A stretch of DNA of 64,000 nucleotides. Origin: Arion vulgaris. Lineage: Eukaryota > Mollusca > Gastropoda > Stylommatophora > Arionidae. Each line of letters starts with the position of its first letter. Positions within the stretch are counted from its first letter, which is position 1. Positions 54,903-64,000 of the stretch are shown here, piece by piece. The notes below the pieces were generated by a model. That model was not told where the DNA came from. It did no database searches and saw only the letters and a program-made list of their open reading frames with translations. Location of the stretch: the NCBI GenBank assembly GCA_020796225.1, contig CM036753.1, positions 86,399,203 to 86,463,202 on the forward strand, written 5' to 3'. Position numbers and translations under genes: made by a program.

Positions 54903-55251
54903 CAGTTGTTTGGGGTCGAACGACCTTTTCACAGGGTCGCCTAAGACCATCGGAACACATATTTTCGATGGTCTTAGGAACCGATACACCGCTCCTCCAC
55001 CGGTCCACCCACATGCAGATACGTCCACATACGAGTACCCAGCGTTTTGTGATTAATCACTATGCTCTAATTATGTTCAATTTGTAACAATGAAAATACA
55101 TCCTGCATATCAGATATTTACATTACGATACATAACAGTAGCAAAATTACAATTATGAAGTAGCAATGAAAATAATTGTATGGTTGGGGGTCACCACAAC
55201 ATGGGGAACTGTATTAAAGGGTCGTGGCATTATGAAGGTTGAGAACCACTG
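54903..55251 (+). mobile_element. SPIN-like hAT MITE, copy 1 (5' end damaged)
   Basis: GGGGTCGAACGACCTTTTCA, GTCGCCTAAGACCATCGGAA, CGATGGTCTTAGGAACCGA, GATTAATCACTATGC and GGTTGGGGGTCACCACAACA follow the SPIN non-autonomous consensus as I remember it, ending TTGAGAACCACTG. The first 30 or so bases of the consensus (TTCTCAACCTGTG region) are missing. No 5' target duplication is visible; CTCTATAG follows the 3' end. Confidence 0.85.
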
Positions 55252-55259
55252 CTCTATAG

Positions 55260-55657
55260 TCTTGCAGCAGCTAGAACTGCGATTCACTCTGTTACATTCA
55301 ACAGCTTTGGAGCTTACAAAGCATAGATTGAAAGTCGGGCACAAAAACGGCTTCAATGAGCATTGTCCCAGAGATCTAGCATAGAGTTGTGGTAGTACCT
55401 ATACTTGTCATTTTCATGTTTGCTAGAGCTGGTTGTCCGGAAAAATACCTTCTGCTCGGTAACAATCCGGTCCTGCACTCTATCCGAGAAGTCAGAAACT
55501 AATTTATATCTATGCAGCACAGACCAACAGTATATACAATACAATGACATATCAGACAGCCAGCGTTATCAAATAATTGTTGTTTAATTGTCAAATCTGC
55601 TATAGCATTGCACCACTCTCTACACTCCCACTCCCTCAAATAATGACGCTTGTCATG
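55260..55657. other. Unassigned spacer
   Basis: Nothing recognised. Confidence 0.5.
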
Positions 55658-55670
55658 TAGTGATGTGCGA
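55658..55670. repeat. TAGTGATGTGCG terminus, left
   Basis: TAGTGATGTGCG here is repeated in inverse at about 59055-59067. Nearby TACTCAATACTTAGTACCAG-type short repeats resemble subterminal hAT sequence. No matching 8-bp duplication was found. Confidence 0.4.
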
Positions 55671-56059
55671 TTAAATTATTTTCAATTGCAATCTGTTAGT
55701 TTTGCATCAACTACTCAATACTTAGTACCAGTTACTTAGTACTGCTAGCTTTAAGAAATATTTAAGACAAGCTTTATCATTTACTTCCATGAAATTTGAA
55801 AATTGTCATTTATATGTACAGTACGACACGTGGCCATTTAACCAGTAATTGTCAAATAACTGGTACTTTTTCATCGGTCGTACTCGTTACTAGATAATCT
55901 AAGCCACACCTACATTTTAATATCTACATTGTTTATGTGATGGTGGTGACGCCTGTCTGCAGAACCGACATACATATTTATCGCTAACGACCTATATACA
56001 TATATGGTCACGTGTTAGTCTCGAGAGAGAGAGAGATAATGTATGAGCCCGCATAGTGT

Positions 56060-57075
56060 GTTTTATTTCTGCTTTCACCAGATACGTTTTATGTCAGCAA
56101 ATTGAGTCTGTCTTCATCAGTTCTCAGAGCCTGTCTCCAACTGGATCTGTCCCACTGGCAAGCACCTTCCAGTCTTGTGTATTCATGTTAAGCACCACTT
56201 CAAGACGCCTCGTAGAGGAGGAAGTGTTGTCCCACCGCTCTTTTATCAGAAGCCAGCTCCCTGTAAAGAATATCATTGTCGATTCGGCCGTCATCCATCT
56301 GGGGCAGGTGACACAGTCATCTTCAGAAAAAGAAGCGTAACTATGCTAGGAATGCCAGCATATCGTTATTTGTTACTCTGTCACTCCATGAGATTCTGAG
56401 TATACGCACCAAGCAGCGCATGTAGCATGCATTCATTATTTTCTTTTGCAACGTGTGTAGGGATGAAGATTCGCTGGCATATAGTAGTGTGCTTAGCATG
56501 TAAGCTCTGTACACAGTAATCTTGATGTTGCTGATCGGCAAGCTATATTTTCAATCTGTGCGATATCCTGGGTACGGTTCTTGAGGCCATGTCGATTCTC
56601 CTGTGCAGTTTTTTAAATCTAGTCTTCTGTGATTGCAGAGCCGAGATAAACGAACGTGTTAACGTATCTACAAATGTTTATTTGTGGAGATTCTACGCCC
56701 TAGATCATCACATGAGTTTTGTTAAGACTGATAATAAGACCAAAATCTTCCCTGGCCATCGGGAATCTGGTCACAAGGGCTTGAAGTTGGGCTTCAGCAT
56801 GTGTGACCAAAGCTGCTTCATCTGTAAACAGCACATTCCTGTTTACCACTTTCCTTATCTTGCTTTCTGCCCTCAGTTATACTAGATTTAAAAACCTCAC
56901 GTCCGATCGTGTGTGGAGGTAGAAGCATGAAGATGATCCGAAGACGTGATTGAACAGTGGGCATGCAGTAAAGAAGAACAGTGCTGGAGCCTGGACATAA
57001 CCTGCTTGATTCCACTGTTGATATTGAAGTTTTCTGATGTCAGGCCATCATGTTGTTCTGTGTCTTTCATATCCT
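56060..57075 (-). pseudogene. LINE RT-to-C-terminus fragment
   Basis: Minus strand. From high to low coordinate: HDGLTSENFNINSGIKQ (the xxDGxT...GVKQG region), FKSSITEGRKQDKESG..., KITVYRAYMLSTLLYASESS, LHTLQKKIMNACYMRCLVRI, LRISWSDRVTNNDMLAF, MDDGRIDNDILYRELASDKR and DRSSWRQALRT. This follows the RT palm, thumb and C-terminal order of the same lineage as 20925-21258. Frameshifts and stops abound; the catalytic YADD-type block reads ECAVYR and is lost. Confidence 0.85.
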
Positions 57076-58084
57076 GATGGAAGGACTATATGTATATACA
57101 TCAGTGTCGAGCAGGTATGAAGAAGATCACATACATCAACTAGGCCTTAAGTTGTGAAGAAAAAAAACCTAGCAACGTTAATAATTTAACAAACGGCATA
57201 AAGATAATGTGATTCGTCTATTATATTTGTGCCTTACCTGTGAACATTTTGGATTACTCCGATACCTAAACTTGTACCTTCTTTATTTATCTAATAATAA
57301 CTGGCGTCTTATACAGTGTCAAGAAAGGGAAAGAGGATAGGCGTGAAGGCAGGCAGAACTAATTATAGTCTTCCGCGAAATTAAAATAACAACGTAACAC
57401 AAATTTCCGAAAAGATAAGTGGGAAATTGTATAATTTCAGCCATTTAATAATACACTACGTATAATACTCGGCACAGATTAAACCAATGCGGACCTTAAC
57501 GATATACCCATCGTTATACCCATCGTTATACCCCATCGATATACCCATCGTTATAAACGAAAATAACAGTTGAATGTATAAGGGATTTAATACAAATTTT
57601 AAAAACCGTAGAGAAAACTAATAGAATGAAGGAAGACAGACAGCAAGAGGTGAGAAAAAATAAAATTACATAATTTATATGCGTTCAAACTTACGTGAAA
57701 GACTGGAATAGTATAGAGAATAAATATCACTCATTGGTGTTGTGGTTTAAAAAGTCTTCTTAGAGACAAATATGACGATATTAAACACAGGTTTTTCACA
57801 AACACTAGTCAACTGAAATCATGGCAAAAAGTTACGTTTCTCTTCAACTGCTTGCTTGTACGAATAGACATCCAGAACACGAACTTGTACACACATCTGA
57901 TATAATAAGGTCTTTGAAAGCACATAAACAGTGTGACAATCTAGATAACGTATTTATACTTTGATAGCGATAATGCGCCCACAACAGGTAATCCAATCCT
58001 CTTAGTGAAGGTTACTCATAGTCTCATAGTGATCAACGAATACTAATTATTCGTTACTCGAATACCTATTATCACCTGAATTGA
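57076..58084. other. Unassigned spacer with a 12-bp short tandem
   Basis: ATACCCATCGTT recurs about four times (57504-57555). Otherwise nothing. Confidence 0.55.
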
Positions 58085-58199
58085 AAATGAAAATCGCAGC
58101 ATATCCTTTTCACAAGAATTATCCATCAACCACAATAAACGAGTCATCGATTTTCTAGCACCACTTATACGTTCAGTAGTTTGCCATTACTTTCTGAAG
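58085..58199 (-). mobile_element. 3' half of family-B SINE
   Basis: Reverse complement matches the 3' half of 15225-15472 (CAATGGCAAACTACTGAACG, ATAAGTGGTGCTAGAAAATC, GGATATGCTGCGATTTTCAT patterns). The tRNA-like head is absent, as expected from 5' truncation. Confidence 0.75.
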
Positions 58200-58219
58200 C
58201 AAAACATGTGTAATAAAAC

Positions 58220-58560
58220 CTTATCATGGAAAGTGAAAAAGAGATCACTACATTATGCACCTCAAATATAGATGTGAACCGTAGACAAAACCGTATAGTA
58301 AAAACAGTAAATTATTCGAGGCTAACAAAATGTAGTTTTATAGAAAGAAAAATGGTGAGAACATCATGGTCAGAAGAGATGACGAATGAAAGCGTTTTTA
58401 AAAAAGCAAGCGATAACAAATCCCTTATGAAATGCATCAGAAAAAAACAATATTCTGTGGATATGTTAAGAAAAGAGAAAATCTTGAGTGCATTGTTACA
58501 ACAGGTTAGATACAGGGGGAAGAGATAAACGTCGACAGAGAGAACAAATTATTGGCAGTT
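58220..58560 (+). pseudogene. LINE C-terminal fragment
   Basis: The 100-aa plus frame ends with MVRTSWSEEMTNESVFKKAS, LMKCIRKKQYSVDML and RYRGKR, like RRMLRISWTEKxTNEEVL...GKRGRGR of LINE C-termini. Its start is not LINE-like. Confidence 0.6.
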
Positions 58561-58634
58561 TAACATGGTACAGCGCCAAAACAGTATCATAACTCAATGC
58601 TAGAATTGGGAAGTAACCGACCGGAAGACACCAA

Positions 58635-58870
58635 ATGGGTTATAAGTATGTATGTAGGCAAGATCTTAAGGCACTTGATATAAACACATGGACATGGGAA
58701 ACAGTTGTCAAAGATGAATGCACATTGAGAAAGGGGATGAGAAGTGGACTGTTGTATTTTGAGCAAAGTCCGATCAAACGAGCAGAGGAAAAGAGGATTT
58801 ACTCCGGGATGCAATCACATCTTGAGAGACATATCGAATCATTTGGTGGTGAGAATTGTGACTGAATTCA
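58635..58870 (+). pseudogene. LINE C-terminal fragment (KDVCKRD type)
   Basis: Reads YKYVCRQDLKALDINTWTWE then a KDECTLRKGMRSGLLYFEQS block, matching the YKDVCKRDLKALxI...W pattern of the lineage at 56060-57075, but on the opposite strand. Confidence 0.75.
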
Positions 58871-59564
58871 TTCCCGCATCGTACTTTACAGTCATCACAG
58901 AAGCTGCCAAGTATATATCCAGCGGAACAGCTCTATAGTCCCCTAGGGATTGAAAGAGGTCTACTACAACTAAGTAACCAGTATATGTTGGAAACGTAAC
59001 GAACATATGTTGGAAAAGTAACGATTAGTTGAACTTACTTGAATGTAACTGAAAACGCACATCACTAAATCTCTAAATTTCAAATAAAAAGTGTTGTGAC
59101 GTTGGGGTACACATTCAAATTCAAAACTTGGAAATTCGCGATACGCAGTAAGTAGGCAGGCCTTTACCGCCTCCTCACTTGTTCCTTAGTCTATTTAAGA
59201 TACAGCAAACAAGGACATGTTCCTCTATCTACATTAACATGGCCCTGAATATTGGGAAGCGAATAAGCATTGGGCTGTCACACGCTGGTTACATCTCCGT
59301 GTGTACAATCTGCGACTAACTGAACTAAACCATAACATACCCCAGGTGCACGAAGTTTAACAACAAATGAATGGAATGATACCCTGAGTTAGTAGTTATG
59401 TCAGTAATCTTGAAAGGAAGATAAAATAGCTAACAATAGAGTTTGGTGTTTCACGTCTGATCTTATCTATGCATGAGGGGTAGTAGGGTGGGTCGCGTCT
59501 CTTAAATAGTGTGTGTTTTGTGGATGATCCTTTGTTAACCGTGTACAGGCAGTTTATGTTTGTT
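58871..59564. other. Unassigned spacer
   Basis: ATATGTTGGAAAAGTAACGA-type short repeats near 58985-59030 precede the inverse TAGTGATGTGCG at about 59055-59067. Nothing else was recognised. Confidence 0.5.
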
Positions 59565-60060
59565 TTTCTCTCTCGCTTTGCCTTTTTACCCCGGATTGGG
59601 GCATAGGTCCTCTACCAACTCATGCCAAGTCTTCCTATCTCTAGCTATCTCCTGCAGCTCCTCCAGCTCTTCTTTATATTGTTCATCTCTGTCTCCAAAT
59701 CTCGTCTCCGTGTATTTCTCGGCCTCCCCTTCTTTCGCTGTCCATGTGGGCTTCAGACAAGGACCCGTCTTGTTATATTTCCCTCCGGTTTTCGCAAAGT
59801 GTGTACTATCCAGCGCCAGCGTCTTTTTTAACCTGTTCGTTCACTGGAATCTGTCTTGTTCTCTCCATAAGTTCCTCAATTATAACCCTATCATACCATC
59901 TTATTCCCTCTATTCTGCGAAGACACCAGTTGATGAATGTTTGCAATTTATGCGTTATTGTTTTAGTAGTTCTCCATGTTTCTGACCCATACAGTAGAAC
60001 TGCTTTAACATTAGAGTTAAATATCCGAATTTTGTTCTTATGTTTGTTTTTAGCAGCATT
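59565..60060 (-). pseudogene. RTE-like LINE 3' fragment, second copy
   Basis: Minus strand: FNSNVKAVLLYGSETWRTTK, INWCLRRIEGIRWYDRV, ELMERTRQIPVNEQV, then a frame break and GQRKKGRPRNTRRRDLETEM ending TYAPIRGKKAK. Same tail as 5577-6310, with the same CT microsatellite at the 3' end. 5'-truncated near 60060. Confidence 0.88.
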
Positions 60061-60361
60061 TATTAGCATGACCCAGTTTGTTGTTCAATTATCTCGAACC
60101 ACAACCAAAAACAGCTTGAAAAATTTCAATACGTATATCATGTGCTTATGATCACAATAATCAGACAACGAATTATATCATACAATATTTACATTTATAT
60201 AACGGGGTCTCTCTCTTCTTCTTCTTCTTTCGTCTTTGCGTTCAGTTTCGTGTGCTGGTCTAAATCATGAGATTGGTTTGCTTCTATGAAGTTGCATGAA
60301 AATGTATACTAATAAAAGCAAGGTAATGAGAGTAAATAACTAAATTACGAATTTTCAATTC
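60061..60361. other. Unassigned spacer
   Basis: A (CTT)n run near 60217-60230; otherwise nothing. Confidence 0.55.
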
Positions 60362-61348
60362 AAATGTTGTATCAATCCTAACATATGCTAGCGAGAGTTG
60401 GAAAATGTTGTATCAATCCTAACATATGCCAGCGAGAGTTGGAAAATGTTGTATCAATCCTAACATATGCCAGCGAGAGTTGGAAAATGTTGTATCAATC
60501 CTAACATATGCTAGCGAGAGTTGGAAAATGTTGTATCAATCCTAACATATGCCAGCGAGAGTTGGAAAATGTTGTATCAATCCTAACATATGCTAGCGAG
60601 AGTTGGAAAATGTTGTATCAATCCTAACATATGCTAGCGAGAGTTGGAAAATGTTGTATCAATCTTAACATATGCTAGCGAGAGTTGGAAAATGTTGTAT
60701 CAATCCTAACATATGCTAGCGAGAGTTGGAAAATGTTGTATCAATCCTAACATATGCTAGCGAGAGTTGGAAAATGTTGTATCAATCCTAACATATGCTA
60801 GCGAGAGTTGGAAAATGTTGTATCAATCCTAACATATGCTAGCGAGAGTTGGAAAATGTTGTATCAATCCTAACATATGCTAGCGAGAGTTGGAAAATGT
60901 TGTATCAATCCTAACATATGCTAGCGAGAGTTGGAAAATGTTGTATCAATCCTAACATATGCTAGCGAGAGTTGGAAAATGTTGTATCAATCCTAACATA
61001 TGCTAGCGAGAGTTGGAAAATGTTGTATCAATCCTAACATATGCTAGCGAGAGTTGGAAAATGTTGTATCAATCCTAACATATGCTAGCGAGAGTTGGAA
61101 AATGTTGTATCAATCCTAACATATGCTAGCGAGAGTTGGAAAATGTTGTATCAATCCTAACATATGCTAGCGAGAGTTGGAAAATGTTGTATCAATCCTA
61201 ACATATGCTAGCGAGAGTTGGAAAATGTTGTATCAATCCTAACATATGCCAGCGAGAGTTGGAAAATGTTGTATCAATCCTAACATATGCTAGCGAGAGT
61301 TGGAAAATGTTGTATCAATCCTAACATATGCCAGCGAGAGTTGGAAAA
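60362..61348. repeat. Minisatellite, 41-bp unit, about 24 copies, seeded from LINE coding sequence
   Basis: Unit AAAATGTTGTATCAATCCTA then ACATATGCTAGCGAGAGTTG and G, period 41 (60365 to 60406). A single T/C site (GCTAGC or GCCAGC) and one TCTTAAC variant are almost the only changes. The last copy reads straight into the LINE RT as VVSILTYASESWK. Confidence 0.97.
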
Positions 61349-61745
61349 TGACTAAAGATATAGAAAGCAAGTTGAATGCATTTGAAAATAGATGTCTGCG
61401 GAAAATAATGAATATAAAATGGAACGAATTCAGGAGAAGTGATGAAATCAGAGACATGTCTGGTCAACCACTAGTGACAACTGTTATAATAAGAAAGAGA
61501 AGATGGAGATATGTTGGGCACACCTTGAGGAGAAATGATCAAAGAATATCAAAGCAGGCATTGAAGTGGGATGGAAAGGGTTCAAGAAAGAGAGGTCGTC
61601 CTAAGGAGACCCTGAAGCGAACTTTGTTGAGAGAGGCAGGAAATATCGGTCTCAGTTCCATGGAGGAGATTGAACGAGTTGCCCAGGATAGAGCGGTATG
61701 GAGAAATTACTTGCAGGCCCTATGTAACGTATAACGGTACGAGAG
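61300..61745 (+). pseudogene. LINE 3' fragment with intact C-terminal frame (144 aa)
   Basis: Open from the array to a stop: SILTYASESWKMTKDIESKL, AFENRCLRKIMNIKWNEF, RRWRYVGHTLRRNDQRISKQ, ALKWDGKGSRKRGRPKETLK and ERVAQDRAVWRNYLQALCNV. These are the thumb and GRP-rich C-terminal landmarks of a LINE RT; upstream palm motifs are absent, so it is a 5'-truncated relic. An ATT microsatellite tail (61748-61764) follows. This is the best-preserved member of the family at 12945-13255 and 23165-23660. Confidence 0.85.
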
Positions 61746-61859
61746 GAATTATTATTATTATTATGAGAATAAATGAAAAACACACAAAGGAGATTATGAT
61801 AGAGGGAGGAAAAGATAAAAGAAGTAGAAGAAGAATTCATGTAATTTGAGTTGCTGTGT

Positions 61860-62303
61860 AACTATAGATGGGGAAAGTAGGAAATGTAATCAACGCAAGA
61901 ATTGGAATGACATCTGAAACATTCAAATTATTAGACAACATATGGAGATCATCAGCTTACAGGACACAGACTAAAATCGATATATACAAATCAAATCTGC
62001 GCTCAGTTCTACTGTATGGATCATCAGAGACCGGGAAAACAAGTACCAAAACAGACAGTTGCTTAAGATGAGTTGATGTAAGATGTCTCAGAAGAATTCT
62101 CTGAATTCGCTGGGACCAGAGAATACTAAATACTGAGATCACCCGGCACACAGGCATCAACAATATCAACGAGGTAATAACAAAAATAAAACGTACGAGA
62201 TAGAAGTGGTTGGGACATACATTGAGAATGTAGAAGACTAAACACCCATATGTGGTTTTGAAGTGGAATCCGGGAGGCAAGAGAGGTAGGGGGCGACCTA
62301 GAG
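61860..62303 (+). pseudogene. RTE-like LINE 3' fragment, left of SPIN
   Basis: Plus strand: NARIGMTSETFKLLDNIWRS, IYKSNLRSVLLYGSSET, CLRRIL.IRWDQRILNTEI, KWLGHTLRM and VLKWNPGGKRGRGRPR. Scattered stops. Broken at 62303 by the SPIN insertion and continued at 62657. Confidence 0.85.
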
Positions 62304-62656
62304 GAGTGGTTCTCAACTTGTGCGTCGCGACCCTTTCACAGGGTCGCTCTAACACCATCGGAAAACACATATTTTCGATGGTCTTAGGAACCGAGACACC
62401 GCTCCTCTATCCGTCTCCAGGCGGGTCTGCCCACATACGAGTACCCAGCGTGTGTGATTAATCACTATGCTTTAATTATGTTCAATTTGTAACAATGAGA
62501 ATACATCCTGCATATCAGATATTTACATTACGATTTATAACAGTAGCAAAATTACAGTTATGAAGTAGCAACGAAAATAATGTTATGGTTGGGGGTCACC
62601 ACAACATGAGGAACTGTATTAAAGGGTCGCGGCATTAGGAAGGTTGAGAACCACTG
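62304..62656 (+). mobile_element. SPIN-like hAT MITE, copy 2, complete, 353 bp, 8-bp TSD
   Basis: Termini GAGTGGTTCTCAACTT and, inward from the right, CAGTGGTTCTCAACCTT (first base changed on the left). ACCTAGAG at 62296-62303 and 62657-62664 is an exact 8-bp duplication of LINE sequence. The interior follows the SPIN consensus as remembered over its length, including GAACCGAGACACCGCTCCTC and CATACGAGTACCCAGCGTGT, more closely than copy 1. Confidence 0.92.
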
Positions 62657-62664
62657 ACCTAGAG

Positions 62665-62785
62665 ACACATGGAGACGAACTATAGATAGAGAAAAGAAAG
62701 GCGGAGAGACCTGGAATGAACTATGTTGGCTTGCTCAAGACAGATCTGGTTGGAGGAAATTTATTGATGCTTTATGCTTCAGGGG
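62665..62785 (+). pseudogene. RTE-like LINE 3' fragment, right of SPIN
   Basis: Continues the same frame as the left part: DTWRRTIDREKKGGETWNEL then CWLAQDRSGWRKFIDALCF and a stop after RGC. The join with RGRGRPR at 62303 is exact when one ACCTAGAG copy is removed. Confidence 0.85.
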
Positions 62786-64000
62786 GTGTTAAGAGAAGTC
62801 TAAGACGTGAGGACATAATTGAATATTACACGTTTTATTTTACTAACAAGTCCAAACAAGAACATGTCATATTTTTTTCAGATGCTTTCCTTTCCATTTT
62901 GTTTTCACTCCACAAGCATTTACCAGCGCATGCAGATCAGAAATAAAGAATAGAATAGTCCAGACAAAAACAGCAATTCAGATAATGAAAGGCATTGTAA
63001 AAAGGAAAGGTATGTAACAAGTAGTCTATTGGAATCAGAAAGAAAGTTCTTCAGTACTACAGAGAGTCAGTACTTATATAAGGATGCGAGTCTAGTACAA
63101 CAAATAAATAGACAGTAAAAGACATGTTTTACATGACGATCTATTCGCCCATCACCAGACATAAGATATTATGTGATACTAGGTAATTTTTTGCTGGACG
63201 TTTGAGAACTTTTTGCATGCATTTGTTAATAATTTATATATTTTATATTGTGTTCCGAGTCAGACATTTTCATAAAACAAAACATACTTGCAAAGTCAGT
63301 AAATATATAAAAATGCAATTTCTTCGGAAAATGTCAAGAAAATGGAAAGTGGAAAATGTGGCCAACTGTATATGCAATTTATAACTGCAAGCAGTGATAA
63401 AGCAATGTGAAATTTGTTCCTCGACGTTCAGGTCTTGTTTAATGCCCTATATTTGCTCTTGTCCAGTGTCTTCTAAGAATTTCTCTGTAGCTTTTTGTTT
63501 CACGCGATTTGATTTTTCGTCTTTACTGTTTGCATAGTGGTCCACGTTTCATTCAAATATCGTCATTGGAAACATTATGTCTTCAGAAGTCTGTATTTTT
63601 TGTTTAGCTAGACTGTTTAAAACGGCTTTTCAATTTATTTAACTTCTGAAATGTCAAAGATATCCTTTTTCTGATTTGTTATGTACGCTATATCTTTTAA
63701 CAATGTCTGAAAGTAGAAATATAGCATAAGAGTATATGAGTTCTGGAATCATTTTTCTATCAAATGTGAAGTGATCAAAATGTTGTTGGTTTTGGTTTCA
63801 GCTAACATTTCGGATTATATATTATGTATAGATAATAAACCAGTACGTGAAAGTATGCAGCATTGCCATACTCCCTTTTAATATCATAATAAAGATGTCT
63901 ACACGTGAATGTAGAAGGCATCATATAAGAACATTAAGTTCTTGTAAATTGATTCTCGATAACTGTACCTTTATGCTGTAATAATTCTTTATTTCTTTTA
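62786..64000. other. Unassigned AT-rich end of the window
   Basis: Only chance ORFs (60-76 aa); no repeat, RNA or domain was recognised. Confidence 0.5.

Noticed and set aside
58226..58528. 100-aa ORF as a small novel gene
   Set aside because: Its C-terminal two thirds follow the LINE RT C-terminal pattern (RTSWSEEMTNESV, GKR end).

Overview
The window is eukaryotic nuclear DNA from an invertebrate animal. It is AT-rich, has one clear intron-containing protein gene with canonical GT-AG splice sites, and is otherwise packed with transposable-element remnants, short tRNA-related SINEs and long minisatellite arrays. The mix (RTE-like LINE tails, SINEs with GAA-rich tails, a tetrapod-type SPIN hAT element) suggests a lophotrochozoan, perhaps a mollusc or flatworm. 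The sequence alone does not fix the species.

The only convincing host gene is on the minus strand at 36171-49598. It encodes a large tetratricopeptide-repeat (TPR) protein, probably a scaffold. Six coding exons can be joined by phase and splice site: 49474-49598, 44581-47034 (818 codons), 39243-39459, 37923-38025, 37275-37416 and 36171-36806 (with stop). Its introns hold antisense LINE pieces, SINEs and a 2.1-kb minisatellite. The start is either an ATG inside the 49474-49598 exon or lies further upstream.

Layout: 1-15 kb is dominated by minisatellites (21, 53, 23, 38, 64 and 34 bp units), with a hAT MITE, a Mutator-like remnant and LINE fragments. 15-32 kb holds SINEs, LINE 3' ends, 55- and 17-bp arrays, a degraded LINE endonuclease split by a TTAA-flanked MITE, and several nested insertions. 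32-36 kb is AT-rich with nothing recognised. 36-50 kb is the TPR gene. 50-64 kb holds more SINEs and LINEs, two hAT elements that match SPIN, a second TTCCCAAAG-type hAT with a nested SINE, and a 41-bp array fused to a LINE.

No CRISPR, operon or prokaryote-type system is present. The most unusual signals are: (i) three minisatellites whose unit is itself a piece of LINE coding sequence (RNase H, RT thumb and, less surely, RT palm/connection region); (ii) two SPIN-like elements, one with a clean 8-bp target duplication inside a LINE, implying horizontal transfer; (iii) a series of precisely datable nested insertions; (iv) an uncharacterised TPR protein with one giant exon. Nothing here could be searched against a database, so family names rest on motif recognition.
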